This document shows, in pieces, positions 25,163 to 31,746 of a DNA stretch of 37,176 bases. Made by a program: the position numbers and the translations under genes. Origin of the DNA: Flintibacter muris (GTDB taxonomy: Bacteria; Bacillota; Clostridia; Oscillospirales; Oscillospiraceae). The notes under the pieces are model-generated. The model was not told where the DNA came from and did no database searches. It worked only from the letters and a program-made list of their open reading frames with translations. How positions within the stretch are numbered: position 1 is the first letter of the stretch; the number at the start of each line of letters is the position of its first letter. The stretch covers positions 1 through 37,176 of the forward strand of contig NZ_CALPCP010000036.1 of the NCBI RefSeq assembly GCF_943192995.1, written 5' to 3'.

Positions 25163-26370
25163 CAGCAAAGCCCTCCCATCTGCGGGCCCTGGTGCTGCTC
25201 CGGCGGGATATCCCGCATCAGCTCCTCCAAAGGCATTTCGCCATGGTACACCACATAGCCGCACTCGGTGAACTGTCCGCCCTCCTGCCGGATACGCTGC
25301 TCCCCGTAGCGGCGGTAATCATAGAAGCCCTCCAGGTTCTCGTCATACTCAAAATGGCCGGACTCCCGGATCATGTGCTTGCCGTATTCCTCCGGAGTAT
25401 GAATTCCGGGAATGAAGTCAAACTGATCCAGGTTTTCCGCCAGCTGTTGGACCGCCATCATATTTCCCGGTTCCGCAATCAGCACGACTGCATTCAGCTT
25501 CTCCATGTCTGCCTCACTCAGCGGCTGCATCGCCTGGCACATCCGGTTCAGGGCCGGGATATCGTTCCCGCTCAGGTGGTCCAGGTTCAGAGCTTTCGCC
25601 ACCCTTTCCGGAAGCTCATCGGAGTCAAGCTGCGCCTGGGCGTCGTGCGGTGCGTTGATGCCAACACGGAGTAGCGTCCGCTCAATTTGCCGTTCCGAAG
25701 CGGGGAGGTACAGGTATTCCGGGCTGTCGTCCTCCGCAAGTCCCCGCTTTGGCGTGACCTCCAGCACCATGAGACTGCTGTCATAAAGATACGCCGGGAG
25801 CTGTCGCCCGTTATATACCTGCTCCAGCTTCATCCCGTTGTCATAGACCACACCGTAAGGGGTGACCGTTTCGCCGCCGCCATCAATCAGGAGGTAGGCA
25901 GTTTCCTCACCGTCCAGGCTTTCCAGCTCCTCCATCCTGGCACTGCCGCCGTGCAGATTCATGTAGTGGCTGCGCCCTACGGCCTCTAAGTCAGAAAAGT
26001 CGGTGATGACCGTGGCCTGCTGGCAGCAATATGTCAGGTTGATGAAGTCCTCAATATCAGTCATTTTCATTTTGTGTGCCATGGCCTGAAACTGGCTGTC
26101 CTCGCCGGAACAGAAACCGTCCAGTCGCTTCGCCAGATAGTCCAGCTGATCCACATTGACCCGTGTACCCTCGAGTGTGCCCAGCACACTGTAGTGGCTG
26201 TCGATCACGTCTACCTTGCAGTCCTGGTTCACGGGCTCTCCTAAACCCATCGCCCGGAGCATCTCAATAGTCTGATCATACTGGTCAACAGGAATGGGGA
26301 AGGGGATGGTGATCTGCCCGCACTCCGGGCGCTGGGGATTGCTCAGGACCGCCTTGATCACATAGCTCAT
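25162..26370 (-). CDS. ArdA-like antirestriction protein (two units)
   Basis: 402 residues, acidic. Unit 1 includes LDYLAKRLDGFCS and a YCCQQATVITDFSDLEAVGR segment. Unit 2 is a good ArdA-like match: LNRMCQAMQPLSEAD, FDFIPGIHTPEEYGKHMIRES, FYDYRRYGEQRIRQEGG and GYVVYHGE. The ATG overlaps the stop of a 55-residue gene (ATGA). It ends GPQMGGLC, where GGAGGG doubles as ribosome site for the next gene. So this tail is partly explained by gene packing. Confidence 0.8.
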   Translation of the reverse strand: MSYVIKAVLSNPQRPECGQITIPFPIPVDQYDQTIEMLRAMGLGEPVNQDCKVDVIDSHYSVLGTLEGTRVNVDQLDYLAKRLDGFCSGEDSQFQAMAHKMKMTDIEDFINLTYCCQQATVITDFSDLEAVGRSHYMNLHGGSARMEELESLDGEETAYLLIDGGGETVTPYGVVYDNGMKLEQVYNGRQLPAYLYDSSLMVLEVTPKRGLAEDDSPEYLYLPASERQIERTLLRVGINAPHDAQAQLDSDELPERVAKALNLDHLSGNDIPALNRMCQAMQPLSEADMEKLNAVVLIAEPGNMMAVQQLAENLDQFDFIPGIHTPEEYGKHMIRESGHFEYDENLEGFYDYRRYGEQRIRQEGGQFTECGYVVYHGEMPLEELMRDIPPEQHQGPQMGGLC

Positions 26371-26534
26371 ACGCCGCCCTCCCTGATGTTCTGCTTGGCG
26401 GCGACAGTAGTCCGACGGTACTTTTGACGTCCTTTTTGCTTGGGCGCTGTATTGGGACGCGGAGGATTCGGCGGTTCCATCATCATCCGTTCCAGCCAGC
26501 CCAGCCGGGTGTCGCTCATGAAATATCTTGCCAT
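26367..26534 (-). CDS. 55-residue basic protein heading the ArdA-like gene cluster
   Basis: The small ORF starts MARYFMSDTRLGWLERMMM and ends with a Pro-rich then very basic stretch (PPNPPRPNTAPKQKGRQKYRR). AGAAAGGAATAAAGACC precedes the ATG, and the TGA overlaps the ArdA-like start (ATGA). Short proteins with the RLGWLERMM start occur in related elements as far as I recall, but have no function assigned. The basic tail could bind nucleic acid or the acidic ArdA-like proteins. Confidence 0.7.
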   Translation of the reverse strand: MARYFMSDTRLGWLERMMMEPPNPPRPNTAPKQKGRQKYRRTTVAAKQNIREGGV

Positions 26535-26579
26535 GGTCTTTATTCCTTTCTGAGGTGTTATTCTAATTCCCCGGAAAAG

Positions 26580-26623
26580 AACAAAATGAAAAGAGGCGCT
26601 GCCCTTTTCCGGGAAACGGCCTC
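26580..26623 (-). terminator. Intrinsic terminator after the 26638 gene
   Basis: On the minus strand GAGGC...GCCTC (26593-26623) encloses a CCC/GGG inner stem and is followed by TTTTCATTTTG. A competing longer pairing, CCCGGAAAAG with CTTTTCCGGG (26570-26579 with 26604-26613), also exists. The two folds are mutually exclusive, so some attenuation of the downstream ArdA-like operon is possible. Confidence 0.6.
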
Positions 26624-26637
26624 ACATTTCAAACTTT

Positions 26638-27360
26638 TTAGCTGAACTGTATCCCGCTGTTTTGGGCGAACATTTCGTCCGCAAACTCCAGCTCCTTATC
26701 ATTGGAGAGACCCACCCGCTCGTCCAGATCCGGGACGCCGCGCTCAATCTGCTCCGCGGCAGATTCCAGGCATTTCTTTCGCTCATCTGTGATGGGGTAC
26801 CTGGATTCCAGCGTCTCATGAATACATCGGTAGACCTCTGTCAGCTGCTCCGGGGTAAAAAGGGCACTGCGGGGAATGAGGCTGGAGCGGACGGCAAAGC
26901 TCCGTTTCGCGGCTGCGTAGCTGTCTGTGCCGCCCTCGGGGCCGTAATAATTCCCCTGATACAGCGCGGTGTGGTCCTGCACCCATTCCCATGTAATAAA
27001 TTGAACACCGTACTTAGAGGGATGGCCCGCCAGGACCGTATCATTAAATTCAGCCAACAGCCTGTAGTCTCCTGTCAGACTGCTGGCTGTCAGCTGGGGC
27101 GCCGCCTCCATCTGCCGCATATACTCGGCGGTGATTTTGGCGACGTCAGTCACCCTGTTCAGGACGGCGCTCCTGTGGTCGTCAGCTACATCTTCTTTCC
27201 AGTACCTCACCGCACCGGTATCCAGGGCGAGACAGAGGCGCTGTCCGTCCAGCTCCACCGGCAGGAGCCCCTCCTCCGTTTCCGGCTTCACGATGAGGCC
27301 CTCATGCCGGAGATTGCGGGACAGCTCTTGAAAATACCTGTTTCTTTCGTCTATGCTCAT
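26638..27360 (-). CDS. Conserved-element protein of unknown function
   Basis: 240 residues, soluble. The N-terminus (MSIDERNRYFQELSRNLRHEGL) is helical and charged. The centre has LDGQRLCLALDTGAVRYWKED and SKYGVQFITWEWVQ. I do not recognise the domain, and it lacks the GGMTM tail. Start: CAGGAGGATCAAA directly before the ATG. It has its own terminator and stands first in the minus-strand block next to the attachment scar, so it may be an early-expressed gene. Confidence 0.7.
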   Translation of the reverse strand: MSIDERNRYFQELSRNLRHEGLIVKPETEEGLLPVELDGQRLCLALDTGAVRYWKEDVADDHRSAVLNRVTDVAKITAEYMRQMEAAPQLTASSLTGDYRLLAEFNDTVLAGHPSKYGVQFITWEWVQDHTALYQGNYYGPEGGTDSYAAAKRSFAVRSSLIPRSALFTPEQLTEVYRCIHETLESRYPITDERKKCLESAAEQIERGVPDLDERVGLSNDKELEFADEMFAQNSGIQFS

Positions 27361-27383
27361 TTTGATCCTCCTGTTTTTATGAA

Positions 27384-27389
27384 ATTATA
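27384..27389 (-). promoter_or_regulatory. Possible -10 box (TATAAT)
   Basis: TATAAT lies on the minus strand 24 bases before the ATG of the 26638-27360 gene. No convincing -35 box is found 16-18 bases further upstream, where the sequence is GC-rich. A perfect 8-bp inverted repeat CCTGTTTT/AAAACAGG (27430-27446) lies 40 bases upstream and could be an operator. Confidence 0.35.
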
Positions 27390-27465
27390 ATTTTTTGCCC
27401 TGAAAAGTGCGGGGCCCCTTTTAATTTCACCTGTTTTGAAAACAGGCGCTGGGCACTTCAAACTC

Positions 27466-27522
27466 TGAAAAACAAAAAGAGTGTCGACCTGTTCAGCCCC
27501 GTTAGAGCTGACGGATCGACAC
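27466..27522 (-). terminator. Terminator or attenuator hairpin upstream of the minus-strand operon
   Basis: An outer stem GTGTCGA/TCGACAC (27481-27487 with 27516-27522) and an inner CAGC/GCTG stem are followed on the minus strand by CTCTTTTTGTTTTT. It shields the operon from transcription coming from the right or acts as its leader attenuator. Confidence 0.6.
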
Positions 27523-27623
27523 CCAAAATACATGCGTTTCTTTTAGCATCTTATTTTCAATTTTCTGCCTGCGGGTTTGAGTCTTATCTGAGTGAACAGA
27601 AAGCGTGGAAAAATCTAAATTTT

Positions 27624-27656
27624 GAGGCCCTTGGATTTTCGTTATCCAAGGGCCTC
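27624..27656. repeat. Perfect 12-bp inverted repeat
   Basis: GAGGCCCTTGGA (27624-27635) pairs with TCCAAGGGCCTC (27645-27656) around a 9-base loop. It lies about 60 bp downstream of the tRNA 3' fragment. It is a likely old tRNA-operon terminator stem, though no long T-run is visible on either strand. Confidence 0.45.
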
Positions 27657-27712
27657 TGAAGCCTTGAAATCTCTTGGTTTTTTGACCAAAAATCTTTCTT
27701 GACCTCTTTTTC

Positions 27713-27757
27713 TGGAGCTGCTACCCAGATTTGAACTGGGGACCTCATCCTTACCAA
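27713..27757 (-). other. tRNA-Thr(GGT) 3' fragment, probable attachment-site core
   Basis: On the minus strand this reads as a tRNA from anticodon loop to CCA: loop TTGGTAA (anticodon GGT), stem GGATG, variable AGGTC, T-arm CCCAG-TTCAAAT-CTGGG, acceptor TAGCAGC and TCCA. The 5' half is absent: the base before the loop is followed by GACGGTACC-type unrelated DNA, and the expected CATCC stem is missing. Integrative elements that use tRNA 3' ends leave exactly such a partial copy at one end, with the element lying on its 5' side, here to the right (27758 onward). Calling it an attachment scar is inference; the fragment itself is plain. Confidence 0.7.
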
Positions 27758-28065
27758 CTGCCATGGCAATATTCTTTACATATTTTCCGCTTGTTTATAG
27801 CCGTTTTTGCTCCATTTCATTTGCTCTCCGGCACTCTTTGAAAGCCTCATTTCCATGTGTTCCACACCTGTCTGTGGCTGGTTATGTGGTCAAAGAAATT
27901 GTCTCACTGAAAGAGGCCGTCCACAAACTCAACGAAGCACTGTGTAATTCGCTTGCTTTTCACCTCTGTATTTCTCCGTTTATCCCTATCGACTTTCGCC
28001 TCCTATTTCGGTATCGTGTTGCTTGCGAAAGCCCTATAAAATACAGAAATCAGGAGGAAAAGCAA
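27758..28065. other. Non-coding stretch between tRNA fragment and CAP gene
   Basis: This stretch is AT-richer than its surroundings. An open plus-strand frame runs through it into the CAP gene but has no ribosome site at its start and no protein-like domain. I see no integrase remnant. The only useful signal is the strong ribosome site AGGAGGAAAAGCAA just before 28066. Confidence 0.5.
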
Positions 28066-28839
28066 ATGACCAGTATCAAAAAGCGCACCACTGCCGCACT
28101 GACGGCAGCAATCCTCGCAACAACCCTCGCTATCCCCGCCATAGCAACAGAGGCCCCAACCATCCGAGTGAGCAGCTACAAGGGCAGCACCCTGGAGGTC
28201 GGGGAACGTAGCGGCCTCATCATCGGCCCCAGCGGTACGGAGTACGCTGTCACTTCCAGCGACCCGGACACTGTGGCAGTAGATCAGGTGCTGACCTTCT
28301 GGGTCGCTGTCGCCAAGGAGGAAGGGAGCGCAGAAATCATCGTCTCCGACAGCGCCGGGGAGCACGGGAGCGTAACACTGACAGTCGGCTCCGCCGTCCC
28401 CGCCGCGCCGGAGGCCCCCGCCAGCGGGGATAGCACCGGCCTGACGGACAATCTGGAGATACGCCAAGAGATGATCCGGCTCATCAATCAGACCCGAAAG
28501 GCCAATGGGGTGCCAGAACTGCCTGTCAGCGAAGCCCTGATGAACGCCGCCCAACTCTGCTCCAACCGGCGCTACACTTGGCACCACTCCCCGGAGGAGA
28601 GCCAAGCCGCTGTCGATGCCGGCTACCCCTATGGCTTCGGTGACAACCTCACCGTGTTCACCGGTACAGCTGATGCCGCCCAACACGCCGTCGACAACTG
28701 GATCAATTCCTCCGGTCACTTCGAAACAATGATAGACCCCAGATGCGACTGCATTGGTGTTGGAGTAGCCCAGCATGACGGTATCACCTACTGCTACATG
28801 TTCGTCGGAATCCCCAACAGCGTCAACTTCTATGCCTAA
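28066..28839 (+). CDS. Secreted CAP (SCP/PR1)-domain protein with Ig-like domain
   Basis: 257 residues from ATG 28066, chosen for AGGAGG 8 bases upstream. The signal peptide runs to about AIAT. Residues ~32-105 form a Big/Ig-like beta domain (LEVGERSGLIIGPSGTEYAV...SVTLTV). The C-terminal ~130 residues are a CAP domain: EMIRLINQTRKANGVPELPVS, WHHSPEE, DNWINSSGHFETMID and CIGVGV. CAP proteins are exported and act in diverse wall or host interactions; the specific role here is unknown. It is followed by a long perfect hairpin. Confidence 0.9.
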   Translation: MTSIKKRTTAALTAAILATTLAIPAIATEAPTIRVSSYKGSTLEVGERSGLIIGPSGTEYAVTSSDPDTVAVDQVLTFWVAVAKEEGSAEIIVSDSAGEHGSVTLTVGSAVPAAPEAPASGDSTGLTDNLEIRQEMIRLINQTRKANGVPELPVSEALMNAAQLCSNRRYTWHHSPEESQAAVDAGYPYGFGDNLTVFTGTADAAQHAVDNWINSSGHFETMIDPRCDCIGVGVAQHDGITYCYMFVGIPNSVNFYA

Positions 28840-28852
28840 GCAAATAGCACCC

Positions 28853-28888
28853 AGAGAGGTCCGTCCAGGAAACTGGACGGACCTCTCT
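28853..28888 (+). terminator. 16-bp perfect hairpin with GAAA tetraloop after the CAP gene
   Basis: AGAGAGGTCCGTCCAG (28853-28868) pairs completely with 28873-28888 around a GNRA-type loop GAAA. There is no U-run on either side, so it may act as an RNA-stabilising or processing hairpin rather than a classic terminator. Confidence 0.5.
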
Positions 28889-28948
28889 CATGGCGGCAGA
28901 AATAGAGTGCAGGCAGGAAAATATGATACCCGGAAGTCCAGATTTTCT

Positions 28949-28984
28949 GCTCAAATTTTGCGTAGCTGAAAACAAAGAATTAAA
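28949..28984 (+). repeat. Copy 1 of a dispersed GCTCA-ATT-TGCG-AAAACAAAGAAT element
   Basis: GCTCAAATTTTGCG then CTGAAAACAAAGAATTAAA closely resembles 36901-36934 (GCTCAGATTCTGCG, GCAAAACAAAGAATAAAA). A shorter version is at 35092-35114 (CTGCATCGCCTAAACAAAGAAT). Copies 1 and 2 each lie downstream of one gene and upstream of the start of the next. Confidence 0.45.
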
Positions 28985-29021
28985 CCTGCTACGTTGACCG
29001 AACAAGGCTCAGGCCGACTCT

Positions 29022-29050
29022 TTGCAAAACGATATAGGATGTGGTAAAAT
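29022..29050 (+). promoter_or_regulatory. Sigma-70-type promoter for DUF2200 gene
   Basis: TTGCAA (29022-29027) and TAAAAT (29045-29050) are separated by 17 bases, 30 bases before the ATG at 29080. It is the best housekeeping-type promoter visible in the window. Confidence 0.65.
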
Positions 29051-29079
29051 AGTGCATCATTATTTGGAGTGTATGCATT

Positions 29080-29430
29080 ATGAATAATGATAAAGTGTTT
29101 CAAATGAATTTCGGGAAAGTATACGGGCTTCTGCTGGACAAGGCCACCAGGAAGGACAGGACGAAGGCCGAAGTGGATGAAGTCGTCTGCTGGCTGACGG
29201 GGTACAGCCCGGAGCAGTTGGAGACGTTCCGCTCCTCCGGCCTCTGCTACGGGGACTTTTTCCGTAGCGCGCCCCAGCCCAACCCGAACCGGATTCTGAT
29301 TAAGGGCGTGGTCTGCGGCGTCCGGGTGGAGGAGGTGGAGGACCCGCTCATGCGGGAAATCCGCTATCTGGACAAGCTGGTTGACGAGTTGGCAAAGGGA
29401 AAGCCGATGAAAAAGATCTTGCGAAAATAG
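29080..29430 (+). CDS. DUF2200 family protein
   Basis: 116 residues. It matches the DUF2200 pattern over its whole length: [78 protein letters not shown]. These are small cytoplasmic proteins of unknown function common in Bacillota. A sigma-70-type promoter lies directly upstream. A DUF1801 gene follows 12 bp later behind GGAGGAAGC, so the two form a small operon. Confidence 0.9.
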   Translation: MNNDKVFQMNFGKVYGLLLDKATRKDRTKAEVDEVVCWLTGYSPEQLETFRSSGLCYGDFFRSAPQPNPNRILIKGVVCGVRVEEVEDPLMREIRYLDKLVDELAKGKPMKKILRK

Positions 29431-29442
29431 GAGGAAGCAGCC

Positions 29443-29973
29443 ATGTGGGTATGTCCCAAGTGTGGGCGGTCATTCAAAAACATGGAGCAGAGTCACTACT
29501 GCGGAAAGCCTCCGGCGACGATTGAGGAGTATATCGCCGCCCAACCGGAGGAGGCGCAGGACTATCTGCTGCAGATCAACGCCGCCATCAAGGCCAGCAT
29601 CCCGGAGTCCAAGGAAAAAATCTCCTGGAGTATGCCCACCTACTGGAAGGGCCGGAACCTGATCCAGTTTGCGGCCTCCAAGCGGCACATTGGCCTGTAC
29701 CCCGGCCCGGAGGCCGTGGAGGCGTTCGCCGGGCGGCTGACGGAGTACACGACCAGCAAGGGAACAATACAGCTCCCCTACAGCAAGCCGCTCCCGCTGG
29801 AGCTGATTGGGGAAATTGCAAACTGGTGCTTCAAAAAATATGTCAACCATTGTATACAATGGTTTAACCATCATCGTCCTGTCAAACAAACACCTGTAAA
29901 TGAATCGAACCTCATAACTCGCTGCGGAAAGGCAACAGATGAACAGCCAAATTGGAATCAGGTGGGTATATGA
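29443..29973 (+). CDS. DUF1801 (YdhG-like) protein with N-terminal zinc knuckle and foreign C-terminal tail
   Basis: 176 residues. The N-terminus CPKCGRSF...HYC can bind zinc. Residues ~25-125 are DUF1801-like (EEAQDYLLQINAAIKASIPE, ISWSMPTYWKGRNLIQFAASKRHIGLYPG, GTIQLPYSKPLPLELIGEIANW). From about residue 127 onward (FKKYVNHCIQWFNHHRP...) the DNA turns AT-rich and the protein no longer looks like the family. This suggests a junction near 29820-29845. The stop overlaps the next ATG by 4 bp (ATGA). Confidence 0.82.
   Translation: MWVCPKCGRSFKNMEQSHYCGKPPATIEEYIAAQPEEAQDYLLQINAAIKASIPESKEKISWSMPTYWKGRNLIQFAASKRHIGLYPGPEAVEAFAGRLTEYTTSKGTIQLPYSKPLPLELIGEIANWCFKKYVNHCIQWFNHHRPVKQTPVNESNLITRCGKATDEQPNWNQVGI
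29845..29864. promoter_or_regulatory. Perfect 20-bp palindrome, operator-like
   Basis: AACCATTGTATACAATGGTT is fully self-complementary without a loop and lies inside the AT-rich 3' end of the DUF1801 gene, 106 bp before the nuclease-like start. Loop-free palindromes of this kind are typical dimer-bound operators. No regulator for it can be named. Confidence 0.45.
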
Positions 29974-30527
29974 AAACTTATAATGAACTTGTAGATCTCT
30001 TTGAACAGGCCAATGACGCTCTATTGATGGTTGATTATGGCTTATTGGCTGATCAGGTATCTGAGCGAACCTTGTGCGGCGCACTTATGCTACATATTTA
30101 TGATCTCATCAGGCAAGACCCCTCTTATAAAGGCTATTATGCGGATGTGGAGTATAATCGAAACAAAGGCACTATTAAAACCATCCGCAAAACCATTCGC
30201 GGCCCTGACGAAAAAATTATTTCTATCAATTGCGATCTAATCCTCCACAGCCGGGGAACTCATATCGAGCAGGACAATCTTCTTGCTGTCGAAATGAAAA
30301 AATCAACTCGCTGCACCACCGAAAAGAATAAAGACCGGGAACGTCTCATTGCCCTGACGAAAGACTCTTTTGATGATGTCTGGGCATGGGATGGCAAGAA
30401 TCTGCCAGAACATGTTTGCCGGTATGTTTTGGGTGTCTATTATGAAATTAACTACCGGCGGCGAAAAATTCTGGTTGAATATTATCGCCAAGGCCAAAAA
30501 ATCCACTCTTATACAATGCCTTTTTAA
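29970..30527 (+). CDS. PD-(D/E)XK-like putative nuclease-fold protein
   Basis: 185 residues from ATG 29970 (GGTGG just upstream; 4-bp overlap with the DUF1801 gene). The core pattern INCDLILHSRG...NLLAVEMKKS (residues ~87-112) has the Asp then Glu-x-Lys spacing of PD-(D/E)XK nuclease folds. It follows a helical N-terminus with YADVEYNRN. The C-terminal part (YVLGVYYEINYRRRKILVEYYRQ) is basic. Base composition is clearly more AT-rich than the neighbours, a sign of separate origin. It could be a restriction-like or defence effector or a catalytically dead relative; the fold assignment is by motif only. Confidence 0.65.
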   Translation: MKTYNELVDLFEQANDALLMVDYGLLADQVSERTLCGALMLHIYDLIRQDPSYKGYYADVEYNRNKGTIKTIRKTIRGPDEKIISINCDLILHSRGTHIEQDNLLAVEMKKSTRCTTEKNKDRERLIALTKDSFDDVWAWDGKNLPEHVCRYVLGVYYEINYRRRKILVEYYRQGQKIHSYTMPF

Positions 30528-30532
30528 ATATA

Positions 30533-30560
30533 AAAACGTTAATACTCATTACGTTTTCCT
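30533..30560. terminator. Shared terminator between convergent genes
   Basis: AAAACGT/ACGTTTT (30533-30539 with 30551-30557) around an 11-base loop is preceded by A-rich and followed by T-rich sequence, so it could work on both strands. It sits in the 58-bp gap between the nuclease-like gene and the exporter operon. Confidence 0.5.
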
Positions 30561-30585
30561 TTTGAAATCGCCTCCCTCCACACGC

Positions 30586-31746
30586 TCAGCACTCCAGTTT
30601 TCTCTGCCTGAAACAGCTCCATCCCGTCAGCGCCGCGCCCATGATCAGCAGCACCGCGATACAGACCGCCTCCGCGCCCTTTGATACGTAAAACTCCGCA
30701 TAATCCCAAGCCAGATGGAAGAAAAACGCATAATTCATCACCCAAGTGGCGAAAAAACCGCCCATCACCACAAACAGCGGAAACGCCTTGAGCAGCATGG
30801 ACACATAGCTGTCGCTGAACCGGGACAGGAACAGAGTCACAGCGCCGATGCCGATCCCCAACGCCAGCACCATCCCAGTCAAAATGCCAAGATACTGTCC
30901 ATAGGTCCAGTTGAACCAAGGGATTCCGGTTTCCCAAACGGAGTTACCCAGGGGACAGTCCTTCAGCGCAAGAGGACCCTGGTCCAAAAACGGGATAGCA
31001 TAAATCGTTACATTCGCCACACTCAGCAGCAGCGCAGAAACCAGCCCCGCCGCCAACTGGGTATGCAGCACCCGCCGTCCCCGCCGGCTGGACCACTGGA
31101 GGGGGCGAGTCCGCCGCAGCCTGTCCCGCACCAGAGTGGGGGACAGCAGTAGGATCACACTAATGGCTGTCCACTGGGCCAGATATTTGAGATATCTGTT
31201 GGTGGAATCCATAACAGACCAGGACAGGAGGCTCTTGGGCCAGCTATCCACTGCAAGCATCTGCGCCTGCTCCTTTGGCGTGTAATACTGGAAAAACTCC
31301 GGTTGTTCGAGATAGTCTCTCTGGCGGTCACACAGTTCCATCATCTGCCGGATATTTTCAATTGTATAGCAGTTGGTTCCTTCCCGGATGGCCCACATCA
31401 GCTGAGAATCCCCCTCGTTTTGCTCGGAAGCGGCGCGAAAACTTTCATAGTCTGTGATTCCTGTTGCCTTGGCCTCGGGGAACTCCTCCAACTGCCGGTT
31501 GAATTTGGCAACTTCCTCCGCCAGCTGGCTGTCCACCTCCGCCCGCTCTTCCGGCTCCAGTGTAGGGCCGTACCGATTGACCCACTCCACCGACAGATTA
31601 AACTCTTCCTGTGCTGAGGGGCCGTTGGAAAAGTGCTCAATATAGAAGCTGGGGAACATATAGTAGTAGATCAGCCCCAGCAGGATAATGCCCGCCAAAA
31701 TTCCGGGATGCCAAATCTTTTTCAGTTCCTGCCAAAACAGGCTCAT
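30586..31746 (-). CDS. ABC exporter membrane protein (ABC-2-like)
   Basis: 386 residues from ATG 31746, overlapping the previous stop by 4 bp (ATGA). There is one N-terminal membrane helix (ILAGIILLGLIYYYMF), then a ~170-residue extracellular, Glu/Gln-rich domain. About five more helices follow in the C-terminal half (e.g. WTAISVILLLSPTLV, LAAGLVSALLLSVANV, LGILTGMVLALGIGIGAV). This is the layout of ABC-2-type permeases with a large outer loop. It is the last gene of the sigma/ABC cassette; the substrate is unknown. Confidence 0.8.
   Translation of the reverse strand: MSLFWQELKKIWHPGILAGIILLGLIYYYMFPSFYIEHFSNGPSAQEEFNLSVEWVNRYGPTLEPEERAEVDSQLAEEVAKFNRQLEEFPEAKATGITDYESFRAASEQNEGDSQLMWAIREGTNCYTIENIRQMMELCDRQRDYLEQPEFFQYYTPKEQAQMLAVDSWPKSLLSWSVMDSTNRYLKYLAQWTAISVILLLSPTLVRDRLRRTRPLQWSSRRGRRVLHTQLAAGLVSALLLSVANVTIYAIPFLDQGPLALKDCPLGNSVWETGIPWFNWTYGQYLGILTGMVLALGIGIGAVTLFLSRFSDSYVSMLLKAFPLFVVMGGFFATWVMNYAFFFHLAWDYAEFYVSKGAEAVCIAVLLIMGAALTGWSCFRQRKLEC

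Noticed and set aside
27624..27656. Firm terminator call for the 12-bp inverted repeat beside the tRNA fragment
   Set aside because: No continuous T-run follows on either strand, so it is listed only as an inverted repeat.
27763..28065. Upstream extension of the CAP protein by about 100 residues
   Set aside because: There is no ribosome site at the early ATG, and the extension would bury the clear signal peptide that starts at 28066 behind AGGAGG.
28003..28776. 257-codon minus-strand frame opposite the CAP gene
   Set aside because: The plus strand has signal peptide, CAP motifs and a ribosome site; the minus frame has none.
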